A stretch of DNA of 64,000 nt from Adiantum capillus-veneris (GCA_014529385.2 CM043960.1:71558910-71622909), one strand, 5' to 3'; positions 33,949 through 45,932 are shown, counted from the stretch's first letter. Notes: generated from the sequence alone by a model not told the origin. Numbers and translations are program-made.

Positions 33949-34599
33949 AGACCAACCTCATTACAGAGATGCCTCGCACAAGTCCCCTCTGAAGCCTACA
34001 AGTTGTAGGTTGAGGCTTTCCAAAGTTACCACCAACAATAGATGCCATGTGGAGGTGCAATAAAGCACTTCTATACTGTACAGTGGTGCCAAGCAATCAA
34101 AACCTAGTGTCAAGATCTATAAATAGATAATCTCATTTTAGTCCTCTAGAATCTTATAACTCTTGACTCTTGACACTTGCACTATATCATTTGCGAGAAG
34201 GAGAGCTATTGAGCACTCAGTGCTAGTCCTTTGTATCATTTGTACTATCCAAGCTAGAACTTGATTTGTTTATCTGATTTTGAACCTGAACTTGAACCAT
34301 TTGCATCTAGTTATACTCTAAACTGTGTTTTGAATCTAAACTACATTTTGAGTTATCTCATTCAGTATCCCATAATTTGAATTTGTCTATTCATTTCAGA
34401 TCACTCAATTGTCAAAAGCCTATTGCCTCCAAGCTGAATCTATTATCTAAAGTTTTCTTTATCTAAATTTTATAGAGTATGCCATGATCTGACCTTTAAT
34501 AGTCAAATAGGATTGACTTATCTGATCATGTTCAGTTTATCTAATTATCTAACATCCAAGTCATTTGAACAGTTCAATTACTCTAAGTCTAACTCTGGA

Positions 34600-35030
34600 A
34601 TAGCTATCAAGCCTTCTAGCTCATTCCAGTGGAGATGGCTAAGATTATGTATTCCTAATTAGTGGATAGTCTCGTACACTACAATAGTTGTCAAGCCTTC
34701 TATTTCGTTCCAATGGAGATGGCTAAGATACCTTATTCTTAATTAGTAGTTAGTCTCATGTACACTATGGTGGCTACAAGGCCGGACATTGCATTTGCAG
34801 TGGGAGTGTTGAGTTGATACATGGCTAACCCACAATGAAGTATATCCTTAGATATTTGAAATGTTCAACAAGAGAGTGCATATATTTTGAAAATAGTGAT
34901 GCATATGTCATTGGATACGTAGATGTAGATTATGCATCGGGATCTACATCTAGCTATTGTTTCATATTTTTTGGAGGAGCTATCTCTTGAAGATCATGTC
35001 TTCAAATGTACACGTTCTTTTTCACTACTT
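34600..35030 (+). pseudogene. Cop-5: copia RT/RNase H scrap with local duplication
   Basis: From 34752 the plus strand reads SLMYTMVATRPDIAFAVGVL, a hallmark of the end of copia RT. After a frame change it reads ILRYLKCSTRECIYF, then SDAYVIGYVDVDYASGSTSS and GGAIS, the start of copia RNase H. Stops occur at several points. Just upstream, a segment of about 83 bp is repeated in tandem (34600-34680 and 34684-34766); both copies keep ATGGCTAAGAT, which corresponds to the Met-Ala-Lys at the head of this RT segment. The rest of the element is missing. Confidence 0.75.
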
Positions 35031-36683
35031 GAAGGCTGATGTTAGCATACGGGCACCCACCTAGCCGGACAACACATTTTTAACAGATTTTTCCTCTATT
35101 ATTTTTTCAAGCTAGTGTAGCTCTACTATGTGTAAATCTAATTCCGAAGCAGCAGGTTAATTCCATGAGTTTTAATTCTTTCATGTTAATTTTAGAGGCC
35201 CATGTGAGCCAGCCACGAGCCATTTAGAAAGCCCTAGGTATAAAAGACGATAACCTTAGTATGAAAATGAGGCTTATCTTTTGGAGAGAAAGAAACTCTA
35301 TTGTACGTAAACTCAAGCGGCCATAGCTCCAACTTTTAGTTAAAATTTTTAATGATTGGGTAATCCAATTTTGATTCCAAAACTTGCATTGTGTTTATCT
35401 TTCCTTGCTCTTTCATTCCAGTATAAGCACTTTAAGCTATATCATGATTTGTGACTACACGTTGGTACACACATTTTTGACACCCCATTTTTTGTAAATT
35501 TGTACATATGGATATGAGTCCTGATGTCAAAAGGGTGTGTGGGCTTCCTTTTTTTGGTTTTTAAGCTTTCTTTAGAAATCACATGTACATGTAGTGCAAG
35601 TCGCTAGTGTAGTGTCAGTTGTTGGGCTGCTTGGGTGTCCGTAATAGAGTTTTTTGAGGTATCACTTGTATATCACTAAAACTAACATAAAAACATAAAG
35701 AAGTTTTAAAAAAATATCAAAAAACTTGCAGTTTTTTTCTCGTTGTGTCTTCTCAATGCTTTTTCATGCAATTTTTTACCTTCGACTAGCCCTTCCTATG
35801 TGTAGTTGGGCCATGCCAGCTTGTTGTTCACACTAGTTTGCAAATAGAGATGCATAGCTTAGAAATTTTTAATCTTAAAACCTTTTGTTGAAAAAACTAG
35901 AGAGACTTTTTGAGGCTTAAAAGAATCTCTTTTGGAGTTTTGGTTTGGGAGATACAGTCTATTTCCAGTAGGGTACATGATATGATAGCCCACATACAAT
36001 TTGGTGTAGGGTGAATTGTGGAAGCTCACTTGTTTTGTGGGGTGTATACACTTCAAAATTGTGGTTTTGAAGAATCATTTGGTGAATGGGGAAGCTCTTC
36101 TCTCAAGTGCATTGGTCGGTGTGTGTTGTAATTCCATCCAGGACAGGTGCTTCCTAGTTTCGATGGTGGTATTTTGGGTGGGCGTGTGCTTGTAAATTCC
36201 CAAGGGGTCACTTACCTTTTGGTAAGTTTTGTGGTGCTAAATTTGTTTCTTGTGTGTCCCTTGTTCTTGTTTCCCAATAGCATCTGCAAGCCTAATCTTC
36301 AGTTGTGAGTGCTTAAATCATTGTTTTTTGACGTTTTGACCATAAGAGAGTGTTATTAGACCTTAAACGACCTATCTAGACTATTCTATTATAGTTTTTT
36401 TGACATGGATTGGGATTTTGGGACCTTGTTAGATGACCACCAAACTTAATAGGCTTGTCCCATTAGACCTAATATAGATTCCCTTAATGTTTGGTGGCAA
36501 TTGGAGTTCATTTAGTCAATGAAATGGCATGATGACTAGCGAAGTGAGAAATGGCATAGGTAGATTTTTCAATGAGAGAGTGGTATTTATCTTTTTGGGT
36601 TGATATGTTTACTTGTTAGATTCACTTTTTGAGATTGAGAACCTCAAAGAGTCTCCGCACCCCATCCAAGTCACTTTATTAAG

Positions 36684-36710
36684 TATTGACGTTATTATGT
36701 TAGTGTTATT
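36684..36710. repeat. Left flank of Cop-2: one copy of a 23-bp repeat plus target duplication
   Basis: TATTGACGTTATTATGTTAG, then TG and TTATT, directly left of the LTR. The right flank (41938-41960) starts with TTATT and repeats the same 23 bases. The simplest reading is a pre-existing 23-bp tandem repeat hit by Cop-2 with a 5-bp TTATT target duplication. Confidence 0.8.
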
Positions 36711-36941
36711 TGTTGGAATTAGGGTTGCAGAGAAACACACACAGCTTGGAGAAGACGAAGGAAGCTCAAGGCACACAATAGAGAGTGTATTACTTGGTGT
36801 GCAATGGAAAGATAGATAGATATCCCTAGAGTGATGGGCGTATATACAATGCATGGGGGAAAAAACCTCCTAAAGAGGGAAAAAATGCCCTGGCGGTCCT
36901 AGTGTGTTCACACACATCACTACCACATGTATATGGTAACA
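36711..36941 (-). repeat. Cop-2 3' LTR
   Basis: 231 bp; on the minus strand it runs TGTTACC to CCAACA. It differs from the Cop-1 LTR mainly by a 4-bp GATA expansion and scattered substitutions. AATCCCCCCT at 36942-36951 is its polypurine tract in complement. Confidence 0.95.
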
Positions 36942-37016
36942 AATCCCCCCTGGAGTGATGAGGTGAATGAGAGCTGGCACATGAGTAAAGGGAAGTGCCA
37001 TGCCCTGAGGACAGGA

Positions 37017-38594
37017 TCAGTCCACAAAGGGGAGTAAGCCCAAAGCTTTGCGGAAAGCTTCAAGCTTCTCACGAGACAATGCCTTTGTGAAAAGATCTGC
37101 AAGGTTGTCCTGTGTTGGCACATAAGCCAAGCTGATCTCTTCTGCTGAGAGCCTCTCCCTGACATAGTGGTAATGCACCTCAATGTGCTTTGTGCGAGCA
37201 TGAAAAACTGGGTTCCTCGCAATTGCCAATGCGCTCTGACTGTCAGTGTAGATAGTGTTGGCAGTGTCTTGTCCAACACCCAAATTAGCCATAAGGCGTC
37301 TGAGCCATACACACTCAACCGTAGCTGTGAAGATTGCCCTGTACTTAGCCTCACAACTCGAAGTGGCCACAGTAGGTTGCTTCTTGCTCAACCATGATAT
37401 ACATGAACTGTACTCAGCCTCACAACTCGAAGTGGCCACAGTAGGTTGCTTCTTGCTCAACCATGATATACATGAACTGCCAAGCATGAAACAAAAACCA
37501 CTTGTGGACACTCTCGTGTCAAAACAACCAGCCCAATCTGAGTCCAAAAAAGCATGTAAGTCTGGCGGCAATGATCCCCCCTTGGGATAAAACAAGCCAA
37601 GATGTAAAGGGCCACTAAGGTAGCGGAAAATCCTCTTGACAGCCTGCCAATGCTTAGACCCTGGGCTATGCATAAATCTGCTGACCTGTGAGACTGCAAA
37701 CTGAATATTCGGCCTTGTGCTGCATACATAAATGAGGCAGCCAATAGCAGTTTGGTAAAGAGTGACATCAGCAGGATCTCCAGCATCATGTAGACTCAAC
37801 TTCAAACCTGTTTCCATGGGAGTGGCAATAGGTTTGCAATCCTCAAGTCCAAACTTACATAGCAATGTCTCTATGTATCTTTTCTGACACAAGGCAATAC
37901 CACCATCACAGTGCTTAAACTGTACGCCCAAATAATGATGCAATAGCCCCAAATCTTTCATCTTGAAAGTAGCATTCAAATCAGCCTTAAATTCAGCAAT
38001 ATGTCTCTCATTTGGTCCAGTGATCAGCAAATCATCAACATAAAGAACCACAATGAGAAGTACATCACCCTCACGCTTTACATACAATGTGCTTTCTGTT
38101 GGACTATTACGAAATCCTTGTTTGACCAAATGAGTGTCAGCTTTCTCATACCAAGCACGAGGAGATTGCTTCAACCCATAGAAAGCCTTGTTACATTTGC
38201 ACACTTTGTCCTCTTGTCCTTTTATGACAAAACCGCGAGGCTGCGTTACATAAACTTCCTCAAATATGTCACCATTCAAGAAACCAGTAACAATGTCTGA
38301 TTGATGTACATCCCAACCAAAATGACCTGCCAATGCACACAAAAAACGCACAGTAGTCATACGACAAGTGGGAGAAAACGTCTCTTCATAATCTATGCCT
38401 TTTTGCTGTGCATAACCCTTTGCAACAAGTTGAGCCTTATGGCGATCGATCTCACCATCCGGCTTGCGTTTCAACTTGTAAACCCACTTCGTACCAATGG
38501 CCTTTTTGCCAGGAGGCAAATCACATAAAGTCCATGTGTCATTCTCTATAAGTGCATCATATTCTGATTGCATGGCAGCCATCCAATTTTCTCA
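37017..38594 (-). pseudogene. Cop-2 pol, RT-RNase H part with 69-bp in-frame duplication
   Basis: After TGA 38594-38592 (a Ser position in Cop-1) the frame runs open to 37017. It carries RT with YVDDLLITG and RNase H with FLDSDWAG, SSCEAEY and YTDSQSAL. A 69-bp tandem duplication (37342-37410 and 37411-37479) repeats 23 residues around the SWLSKKQPTVATSSCEAEY block, so the catalytic Glu motif occurs twice. The reading frame is kept, but the fold would be disturbed. Confidence 0.93.
37342..37479 (-). repeat. 69-bp tandem duplication in RNase H
   Basis: Two adjacent 69-bp units, nearly identical (TACTTAGCC against TACTCAGCC at the starts). Cop-1 has a single copy, so the duplication arose in the Cop-2 line. 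Confidence 0.95.
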
Positions 38595-39460
38595 ATTCTG
38601 TGATTCATCAAAAGTCAGAGGCTCCTCAACATCATGTAAGCTAGACACAGCCAAAGCATAACAATCTGATGCATAAGATGCATGGCGAGAGCCTGAACGA
38701 GTACGACTAGACAAAGGTGCATCCAATTTATTGTCACGCAAAGTGTGCACCAGCCATTTTGGCATACCTCTAGCCTGCTCATTTTCAGCCCTTTCCTCAT
38801 CAAGTACATCATGTACATCTGCATCAGTAATAGGCTGATCTAAAACATTTTCAGAAACCCCCATAGGCTGTACATTTGCCTCATTGGAACTTACATTCGT
38901 ATTTCCACCACTGAAAAGAGGCAACAAAGTGTCATAAATGTCCCCTGAGCTTACATTACTGTCTCTAGTACATGACAGCAAGGGATGAACAGAATCTTCC
39001 ACAAACACTACATCCCGAGAAACCAGAATATGTTTTGTTTGTGGATGATACAACCTGTAACGTTTGCTTTCAGCACTATAACCAACAAAAATACATTTGA
39101 CAGCCTTATCATCCAATTTTCTGTGTTGCACTTGTGGCACCAAAGCATATGCCAAACAGCCAAAAACACACATGTACTCAATAGAAGGCTTTCTATCATG
39201 CCATGCTTCATATGGAGTAATAGACTGCAAAGCTTTCGTAGGACACCTGTTAAGTACATAAGTGGCACACATAATGGCCTCCAGCCAAAAAGAATGCGGT
39301 AAAGCTTGACTTTTGACCATACATCGTGCCATTTTCGTCAGTGACCTGTTTTTCCTCTCAGCAACACCATTTTGCTGAGGTGTATAAGGCACTGTACATT
39401 GGTGTTTTATCCCACGACTAGCCAGAAATGCATTAAATTCATGAGACATATACTCCCCCC
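38595..39460 (-). pseudogene. Cop-2 pol, integrase C-terminal half and linker
   Basis: In the frame downstream of the homopolymer slip: EYMSHEFNAFLASRGIKHQ, the PQQNGVAERKN glutamate, then the integrase C-terminus and the RT linker, up to TGA 38594-38592. Sequence closely follows Cop-1. Confidence 0.92.
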
Positions 39461-41371
39461 TCGATCGGAACGGAGGGTGCCCATAGTACATTTCGAGACA
39501 TTTTCAGCCATAGCCAGAAATTGTTTGAAGCACATAAAAACTTCGGAATTCTCTTTAAGCGAAAATACCCATGCATGCCTGGAGTAATCATCAATGAAAG
39601 TCACAAAGTACAGGTAATTGCCCAAGGACGGAGTTTGCATGGGCCCACAAACATCACTATGCACAAGCTGCAACCTGCATGTGGCCCGAACTGAACCATC
39701 CTTTGGAAACTTAGAACGCTGCATCTTACCCAAAATACAGCCTTCACAAACATGTTTGACAGGTGCTTCAAGAGGTGGCAAAGAAGCAACCATGTCAGAT
39801 TTCTGCAAACGCAGCAAACTGGAAAAATTCAGATGACCAAAACGTGCATGCCAAAGTTTTGCATCTGAAATAGCCCTTAAATCTGCAACAGCATTTGCAA
39901 AGTTTTGTCCACACTTGTCATACAAAGTGAGCTTATACAGCCCACGGCACAAAAGCCCAGATGCAACAATTTCATCACCAAAACTGAGATCATGAACTGT
40001 ACATCTGTCATCCACAAATTTGACTACAAGTCCATGTCTAGCAAGTGCGGATACAGATAAGAGATTCTTCTTGATCCCAGGTACATAAAGTGCATCAACA
40101 AGTGTGAAAGAACTGCCATTAGCAGCAGTAAGCACAATCTTTCCAACTCCCTGAACTGGATAAGAGGCATTGTTGGCACAAGTGACTGAATTCCCATGAG
40201 GGACAGACTCGAGAGAGGTAAAAAATTCATGATGTGAGGTAATGTGATTTGTAGCACCACTGTCGAAATACCACACATGTGAATCTGCAGCAACTGACAA
40301 GCATGCATCATGGACAGCAAGATTGTAAGTGCACTCTGCGCTAAAAGCCCATTCTGCATCAACATCAGCAACACAGTCTCCTTTCACAAAAGACTCAACA
40401 ATGGCTGCATTTGTAGTGGAACCAACATTTGCAGTGGAACCACCCTCTTTCTTCTTAGCCTCTTTGGCCTTCAACTTAGGACACGACTTGATCAAGTGAT
40501 CATTGGATTTACAATGATGGCAACGCATCTTCTTTTTGCCCTTATCACCAGAATTACCAGACGAAGTACTGCCAGCAGAAGCATTAGGAACATAATTTTT
40601 GCCACTCGCAGCAGAACCATAAGAAGTGGCTGCAATACTGTTACCACCCTTTCTTTGAGAAGCAATAAAAGCCTGTTCAACTGCACGTTGTCTAGTCCTA
40701 TTTTTTCTGGACAGTGACTCTTGCAACAACAATGTGCATAATGCATCAAACTTGACAACTTCTGGATTTCCTTGGGTCATCAGTCTCCAAGTACTAGAAA
40801 AAGTCTGGTAGGAATCTGGTAAGGCATCAAGAATAGTCTGCACAGGGGAACTGTCTGAAATGACTTCACCTGCAGAAATAAGCTGCTCATTGATATCCTT
40901 GACACTAGCAAGGAAAGTGTCCATAGCATCTTCCTCATGCATAATCTTCGACTCCAGCTCTTTACGCAGCAAAGCAATTTTAGCCTCATTGCGGCTTGCA
41001 TAAAGACCTGCTAAAATATCCCAAGCCTGTTTTGCAGATTTTGCTGAACGGATGTGAGGAACAATGGTGTGCTTCACAGACAACGCAATCAATGCATGAG
41101 CCTGCGCATCCTTAACATCCCAATGAGCTTGTTCTGCCGTAGGCAAAACAACTCTAACAGCTGCAATCCTTGCAGCAAGACCTGCAACATCCTCAACATC
41201 GCCTACATCCTCAGAACCAGGACGTACATCAATGCCCTGCACAATGTTCCAGACACCCTTTGACACAAGAACATGTTGCATCATATAAGCCCACATAGGG
41301 TAGTTGTCCCCATCCAACCTGTCCTCAGCAGCAAACATCTTGAACACATCTGTGTTGTTGTTTTCAGCCAT
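39455..41371 (-). pseudogene. Cop-2 gag, protease and integrase N-terminal half
   Basis: ATG at 41371-41369 (MAENNNTDVFKMF). Gag, zinc knuckle CHHCKSNDHLIKSC, protease YFDSGATNHIT and the integrase zinc region and first acidic site are all present. At 39455-39460 a run of six G replaces the seven G of Cop-1 (30274-30280). This shifts the frame in the middle of the second integrase acidic motif (RSDRGG), and a stop follows near 39407. Confidence 0.93.
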
Positions 41372-41692
41372 GGTAAATGCTGACCTGATGTGAAAACTGT
41401 CCGAAAATAGGAGAAATGGAGCAGGAACAACCTGTGCTATATAGCACAAACCGTAGAAGACTATAAGACACCTATTATGCAGAAAACGGCACTGACAGAA
41501 ATTCTGCACAAAATGACGAAATAGCCTGTGCAGTACTGCCTGTAGTGGAAACGGAGGCCGAAATGAGCTCAAATCAAAATTCTGAGCATAAAATTTTGGA
41601 CCTGCGAACGCTCACGAAAGCTCACTGAAATCGGAGAAAGTGAGCAGGCGTATGCTGGAGCAGTGGCGACTAAGCCCGGGAGGACGTGACTT

Positions 41693-41704
41693 GCTCTGAT
41701 ACCA
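41693..41704 (-). other. Cop-2 primer-binding site (initiator tRNA-Met)
   Basis: GCTCTGATACCA on the plus strand, the complement of TGGTATCAGAGC, two bases inside the 5' LTR. Confidence 0.95.
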
Positions 41705-41706
41705 AT

Positions 41707-41937
41707 TGTTGGAATTAGGGTCGCAGAGAAACACACACAGCTTGGAGAAGACGAAGGAAGCTCAAGGCACACAATAGAGAGTGTATTACTTGGTGTGCAA
41801 TGGAAAGATAGATAGATAGCCCTAGAGTGATGGGCGTATATACAATGCACGGGGGAAAAAACCTCCTAAAGAGGGAAAAAATGCCCCAGCGGTCCTAGTG
41901 TGTTCACACACATCACTACCACATGTATATGGTAACA
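41707..41937 (-). repeat. Cop-2 5' LTR
   Basis: 231 bp; ends at GGTAACA, followed by target duplication TTATT at 41938-41942. Confidence 0.95.
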
Positions 41938-41960
41938 TTATTGACGTTATTATGTTAGTG

Positions 41961-42612
41961 TCAGATAGCTATGCTACAAAGGTCCATCATCGCAACGACC
42001 AGCTGACATTGTCGGAGAATGATCCTTAGATGATGAGTGATCTTGTGCAAATTTGGACTTTTTTCTCTAGAGATTAGTCTTTCCACTCCATTTACACTAG
42101 CAGCAACGTAGCTAAACAGGGGGTTTAGTACTTGATAGAGTCTCAAAGTCAGGGACTTGCTAGATCTATTCTTGAGAGGTAAGTGTACATAAATCTTGTG
42201 TATACACAAACTATTTAACAAGTGCACTTATTAGGAGCTTCTGTATCTAATGTTGTGAGTGAGATAGCCAAAAGAATTTCATTCTTCAATTTTTTTGTTC
42301 CTTTTGGAGTGTTGTAGCATTTTTTTGTTTTACAAATTTTGTTTGCATTGTTATGTTGGTTTTTGCTATAAGTTTCTTTCTAGCACGTAGGAGTAGGGTA
42401 AGTAGAAACCATTAGCATCAAATTGGGATGAAGAGATCAGGGTAAAAAGGATAAAAAATCATATTTTGGCCAAAATGACCATGACTTAGAAATTTTAAAA
42501 TTTTGGATACTAGAGACGTAAAAGTTGAACCAAAATAACAAATTTGGTGCCTAAGGACCTCAATAAACTCACCAGGGGCAAACTGATAAGTTTTAATAGA
42601 TTTTGTGGAGGA
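41961..42612. other. Non-coding stretch right of Cop-2
   Basis: AT-rich, no supported gene. It leads into the second palindrome array and may be the outer part of the same leader or spacer. Confidence 0.4.
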
Positions 42613-43776
42613 ACATGGATCATGATCCATGTATCCCTAATGTCATTTTTGGAGAAAAGTTATCATTGACACTCCGTATTAATAGGACACTGCTATGATA
42701 AAGTTTGGTTGCAAGAAAATTTCAAAAACCACATGAAAACTGGCTAGTAGGGCAAAAATCACAAGGGTTTCAAGCACAAAATTGGGTATGTCTTGAGATA
42801 CTTTGATCCAAATCACAAAAGACCAAGTGGACTAGCTAGAGAAAATCAATGTTTAACAATGATGAAAATTGCGGATTCATCTATGGTGGAACATGGATCG
42901 CGATCCATGTACTCCTGAGATAGAATTAGGCAAAACAATGACAAATTGATAGACATTGACTTCAAACAACTGATACCAAAGTTTGGGATCAAATTGAGCT
43001 CAAAAGACACTCAAAAAAAGAAAATTGTGAGGAAACACTCAAATTTAGTTTGTCTGACCAAAATTTGGGGGGGTTTCAACTTTTTCTTATCCAAATCCTA
43101 AAAGATTTGGGAAATAGCTTCCACATACTAGTACCAAGTTTCATATCAAAAGGAGGTCGAACATGGATTGAGATCCATCTACCTCATCGTAGATTTTGGC
43201 TAAAAAATTGAGCACTAGGTAGTTGGGACTTAAACAAACACTTTTCCCAAAAGAGACATTTGCAAAAGAGTTGAAAAAAGTGGTCATAATAGACCCAAAT
43301 ACCATAGTATCTGGTAATCATGCTGATCCTAATGGTACTCGGAAAACTTAATTTGGTCTTCAAATATGGATCACAATCATGTCTCTATGATGATAGCTTG
43401 ACCTAAAACTTTTTCGGATTGTAGTGCATATATAAGGAAACATACCCCCAAGTGCAATCTTGAAAAAAAAAAGAGCAAATTTGGTCAAAAGGCATCAAAA
43501 CAGGTGACAGACTCAAAACTGCAGATCGGACATAGGGTTGGCCAAACCTTTGACCTATCAAAACAGTTCCAAATTCAAAAAAACTTGAGATATAGCTTGT
43601 AGACATAGTGTGTAATAATCTCTCTAGAGATCAAGTCCAAACGCGGTGGAACATGGATTGCCATCCATATCCCCCAACCTCAAAAAATTGGTAGAAAGCC
43701 TATAGGTGACCTTGTCTGGCTACTGTCAAAGTTTGAAGTCAAAACTTGATAGGGGGTCATGGATTGCAATCCATGT
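42613..43776 (+). repeat. Second palindrome array (ACATGGATNNNNATCCATGT type)
   Basis: Six copies of a 20-bp palindrome: ACATGGATCATGATCCATGT (42613) and ACATGGATCGCGATCCATGT (42891) are perfect; 43161, 43364 and 43651 are decayed; CATGGATTGCAATCCATG (43758) is perfect over 18 bp. Spacings are about 278, 270, 203, 287 and 106 bp. Several are preceded by GGTGGA or similar and, 20-30 bp earlier, by CAAGTTT or AAAGTTTG, as in the array at 18.6-19.5 kb, though the palindrome sequence is different. Confidence 0.8.
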
Positions 43777-44215
43777 ACATCTTCATATTGGGGGTATCTG
43801 ACTTGAGGAGCCTATAGATATACTTGATTACATCTTATATCTCAATTTTGAGCTAAAAATACCTTCTAGAGGCGAATATACAAGCAAAAGTTCCCGTGTC
43901 CTGGTCTTGAGACCGCCGTTTTGAGTGCTATTTCAAGTGCAGTTCACCAAAATTGCTCTAACTTTTGATACACAATTCCAAATTGAGTGAGGTAAATCCA
44001 AGGTAATTGTTTGCGAGAAGTACAACACACCAAATAAAATTTTTAAAGCTAATTTTTTAAGGTTTCCTAATTCCAAACTTTTAGGGTCCCCAAAAAAGAT
44101 CTCGATAGACCAAAGGGTCACAAAGACCTGACTTTGAGAGACCTGATGAGGGACAAAAGGGATACGTTGCACCAAGCCAAGATGGGATTGTCAAAGACTA
44201 TTTTTTGAGTATTGA
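43777..44215. other. Non-coding stretch between palindrome array and Gyp-E gag
   Basis: No coding signature. It directly precedes the first Gyp-E coding-like sequence, so it may be 5' leader of that element. Confidence 0.35.
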
Positions 44216-45046
44216 GTGAGCCTTATCCATGAGAAATCATCCACCACCAAGGTTTTTAACTCAACTCAGAGATATACAAGCTATAAGAAATGTTGCAACA
44301 CCTTCGATAGTGGGATTGAGAGAAAATGTGGAGACACATCAAACATAAAATACCACACCTCAAGGCATGAATCATGGATCTTTGCCAAGTCATTATACAC
44401 CTCGTTGGGAACCATATCAGTCATTACAGACCTCAATCAAATGCATGTGCTTGGAGATATGAGAACAAAAATTGAGGAATACCTAGAGGAGAAAAATCCA
44501 CTGTTGATCAAAAAACCCAATGTGAGATTCATCAAAACCAATGAAGCCATGAGAGTTCTAATAGACTATGCTTATGAGTTCATGTATAGGTTCACAAACA
44601 AGGATCAAACATAAATTTTATAACTATGTAGAACCCAATGCTGGGAGAGTTGGCAGACCATAAGAACCTCTATGCATTCATGTACACATATGCCCAAGGA
44701 GTGCAAGTTTTGATGGTAGACAAGTATGGAGAAGAGTACAATCTTGTTGATCCAATTGACCTTAAAAGATATACATACAAGGGTATTACAATATCTACAT
44801 ACTTTTAGCCAAGTGTCGGGCATAGATTCTTGAATATGGTGCTAGAGAATATATCAGAGAGAATTCCAGCAGGATTTACTCCAAGACTAGAAGAGAGAGC
44901 GAGAGATGTCTTTGCAAGAGACCTTAAATTGGTTAAATGGGTGACTAAACCATAACAAATGAGACCATCTCAAGTGACCATGTGTCAAGAAAAAGTACGA
45001 TGGGTCAAGGGATCGGCACACACATGTATCACTATTTAAACAAGTT
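44216..45046 (+). pseudogene. Gyp-E gag N-terminal region (degraded)
   Basis: Coding-like DNA in shifting frames upstream of the clear Gag core. Readable pieces include MRNHPPPRFLTQLRDIQAIR (frame 1) and IEEYLEEKNPLLIKKPNVRF (frame 2). Near 44,880 a stretch with RARDVFARDLKLVKWV and QMRPSQV aligns with the Gyp-A segment RAEEVYRLGRG to RIRPSQV. Many stops show long decay. Confidence 0.55.
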
Positions 45047-45932
45047 TTGAGAGCTGAAAAAATTGCATACTTCTGCAACCACTACAAAGGATTTGGGTTG
45101 ACATTGGAAGAAAAAGCCTTGATGTGGTTCCAACCATTGAACATAGATGATTTTCTAAACATAGAACAACTCTTGCAAGAATTTGTAGAGGAATTCTCTA
45201 AAAGGGAGAACAAGCACAATACACTGTCACAAATCTATGCTTTCTAGCAAAAGGACAATGAAAATGTGAAGGAAGCCTTGCTTCAATTCAAACAATACCT
45301 TGAGAGATGTCCCACACAAGAGTTATCACAAGCCAAAATATTGTTAGTTCTCTTTATAGATGGCTTAGAAAATGAAACTCTCAAAAAAGATATGCACTTG
45401 AAAGGATGTACCTCCTCTGAGGAAGTCATGAAAGATGCTTTGTTCTTTGTGTACAGCTGCAAAGCTTATGGTGAGATTACACAAGATGTGGAAACTAGGA
45501 CAAGTAATGTCTCCTCGTCTTCTAGTGAAACTAGCATGATACGAGTTGCTCAACATCAACCAATGCCCAATCTAGATGAGCTAGCAAAAAAAGTAGTAGG
45601 ACGATTGAACCTAGATTTTGGCCAAAACTATGTATAAGAGAGACCATACGTACCTCAAGCAGGGCATCAATTTCCACCTCCAAGACCCCAATGTGTCAAA
45701 ATATGATTGTGCCACGCATTGAGAGGCCGCAACCATCCTATGTGCCACAAAACCTTGAGATATCATTTTATGATGAACGAGAACTTCTAATGCTTCCAGC
45801 CAATCAAGAGCATGGATCAAAGGCCATTCTTACCAGGTAAGAACAACCATCACGGTTGCATCACTAGCTATGCTACAAGTAGGACCATGCTACAAGTGTG
45901 GCGGTGATCGTTGGGCAAGAAGTTGTCCACAT
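45047..45932 (+). pseudogene. Gyp-E gag core and zinc knuckle remnant
   Basis: One frame with TAG 45245-45247 inside: YKGFGLTLEEKALMWF, FVEEFSKRENKHNTLSQIY, then FKQYLERCPTQEL, LFIDGLENETLKKDMHLKG. It parallels Gyp-A Gag closely (GFGLTLEDDAATWF, DFIEEFSQRG, LRNADLQKDLHM). The frame stops at 45637, and after more frame changes comes CYKCGGDRWARSC (45,891-45,929), the Gyp-A type short knuckle with His replaced by Arg. Similarity ends at about 45,932, where the element is truncated. Confidence 0.8.

Larger units (their letters stand above)
32957..36683. other. Spacer between the two inverted copia elements
   Basis: About 3.7 kb of AT-rich DNA with no intact gene. It contains a run of 17 C at 33102-33118, a pair of 98-bp direct repeats (33661 and 33851), a tandem repeat at 34,600, a copia RT/RNase H scrap, and otherwise nothing recognised from 35,030 to 36,683. 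Confidence 0.6.
36711..41937 (-). mobile_element. Cop-2: Ty1/copia element related to Cop-1, inactive
   Basis: A 5,227-bp minus-strand element with 231-bp LTRs (36711-36941 and 41707-41937) and TTATT target duplications on both sides. The LTRs differ at five positions by eye, so it is older than Cop-1. The coding region is broken by a one-base loss, a stop and an in-frame tandem duplication. Cop-1 and Cop-2 are in opposite orientation with 3.76 kb between their LTRs. Confidence 0.95.

Noticed and set aside
44216-44614. A free-standing 132-codon gene
   Set aside because: Only its second half fits a Gag-like N-terminus and its first half reads better in another frame; treated as part of the degraded Gyp-E gag.
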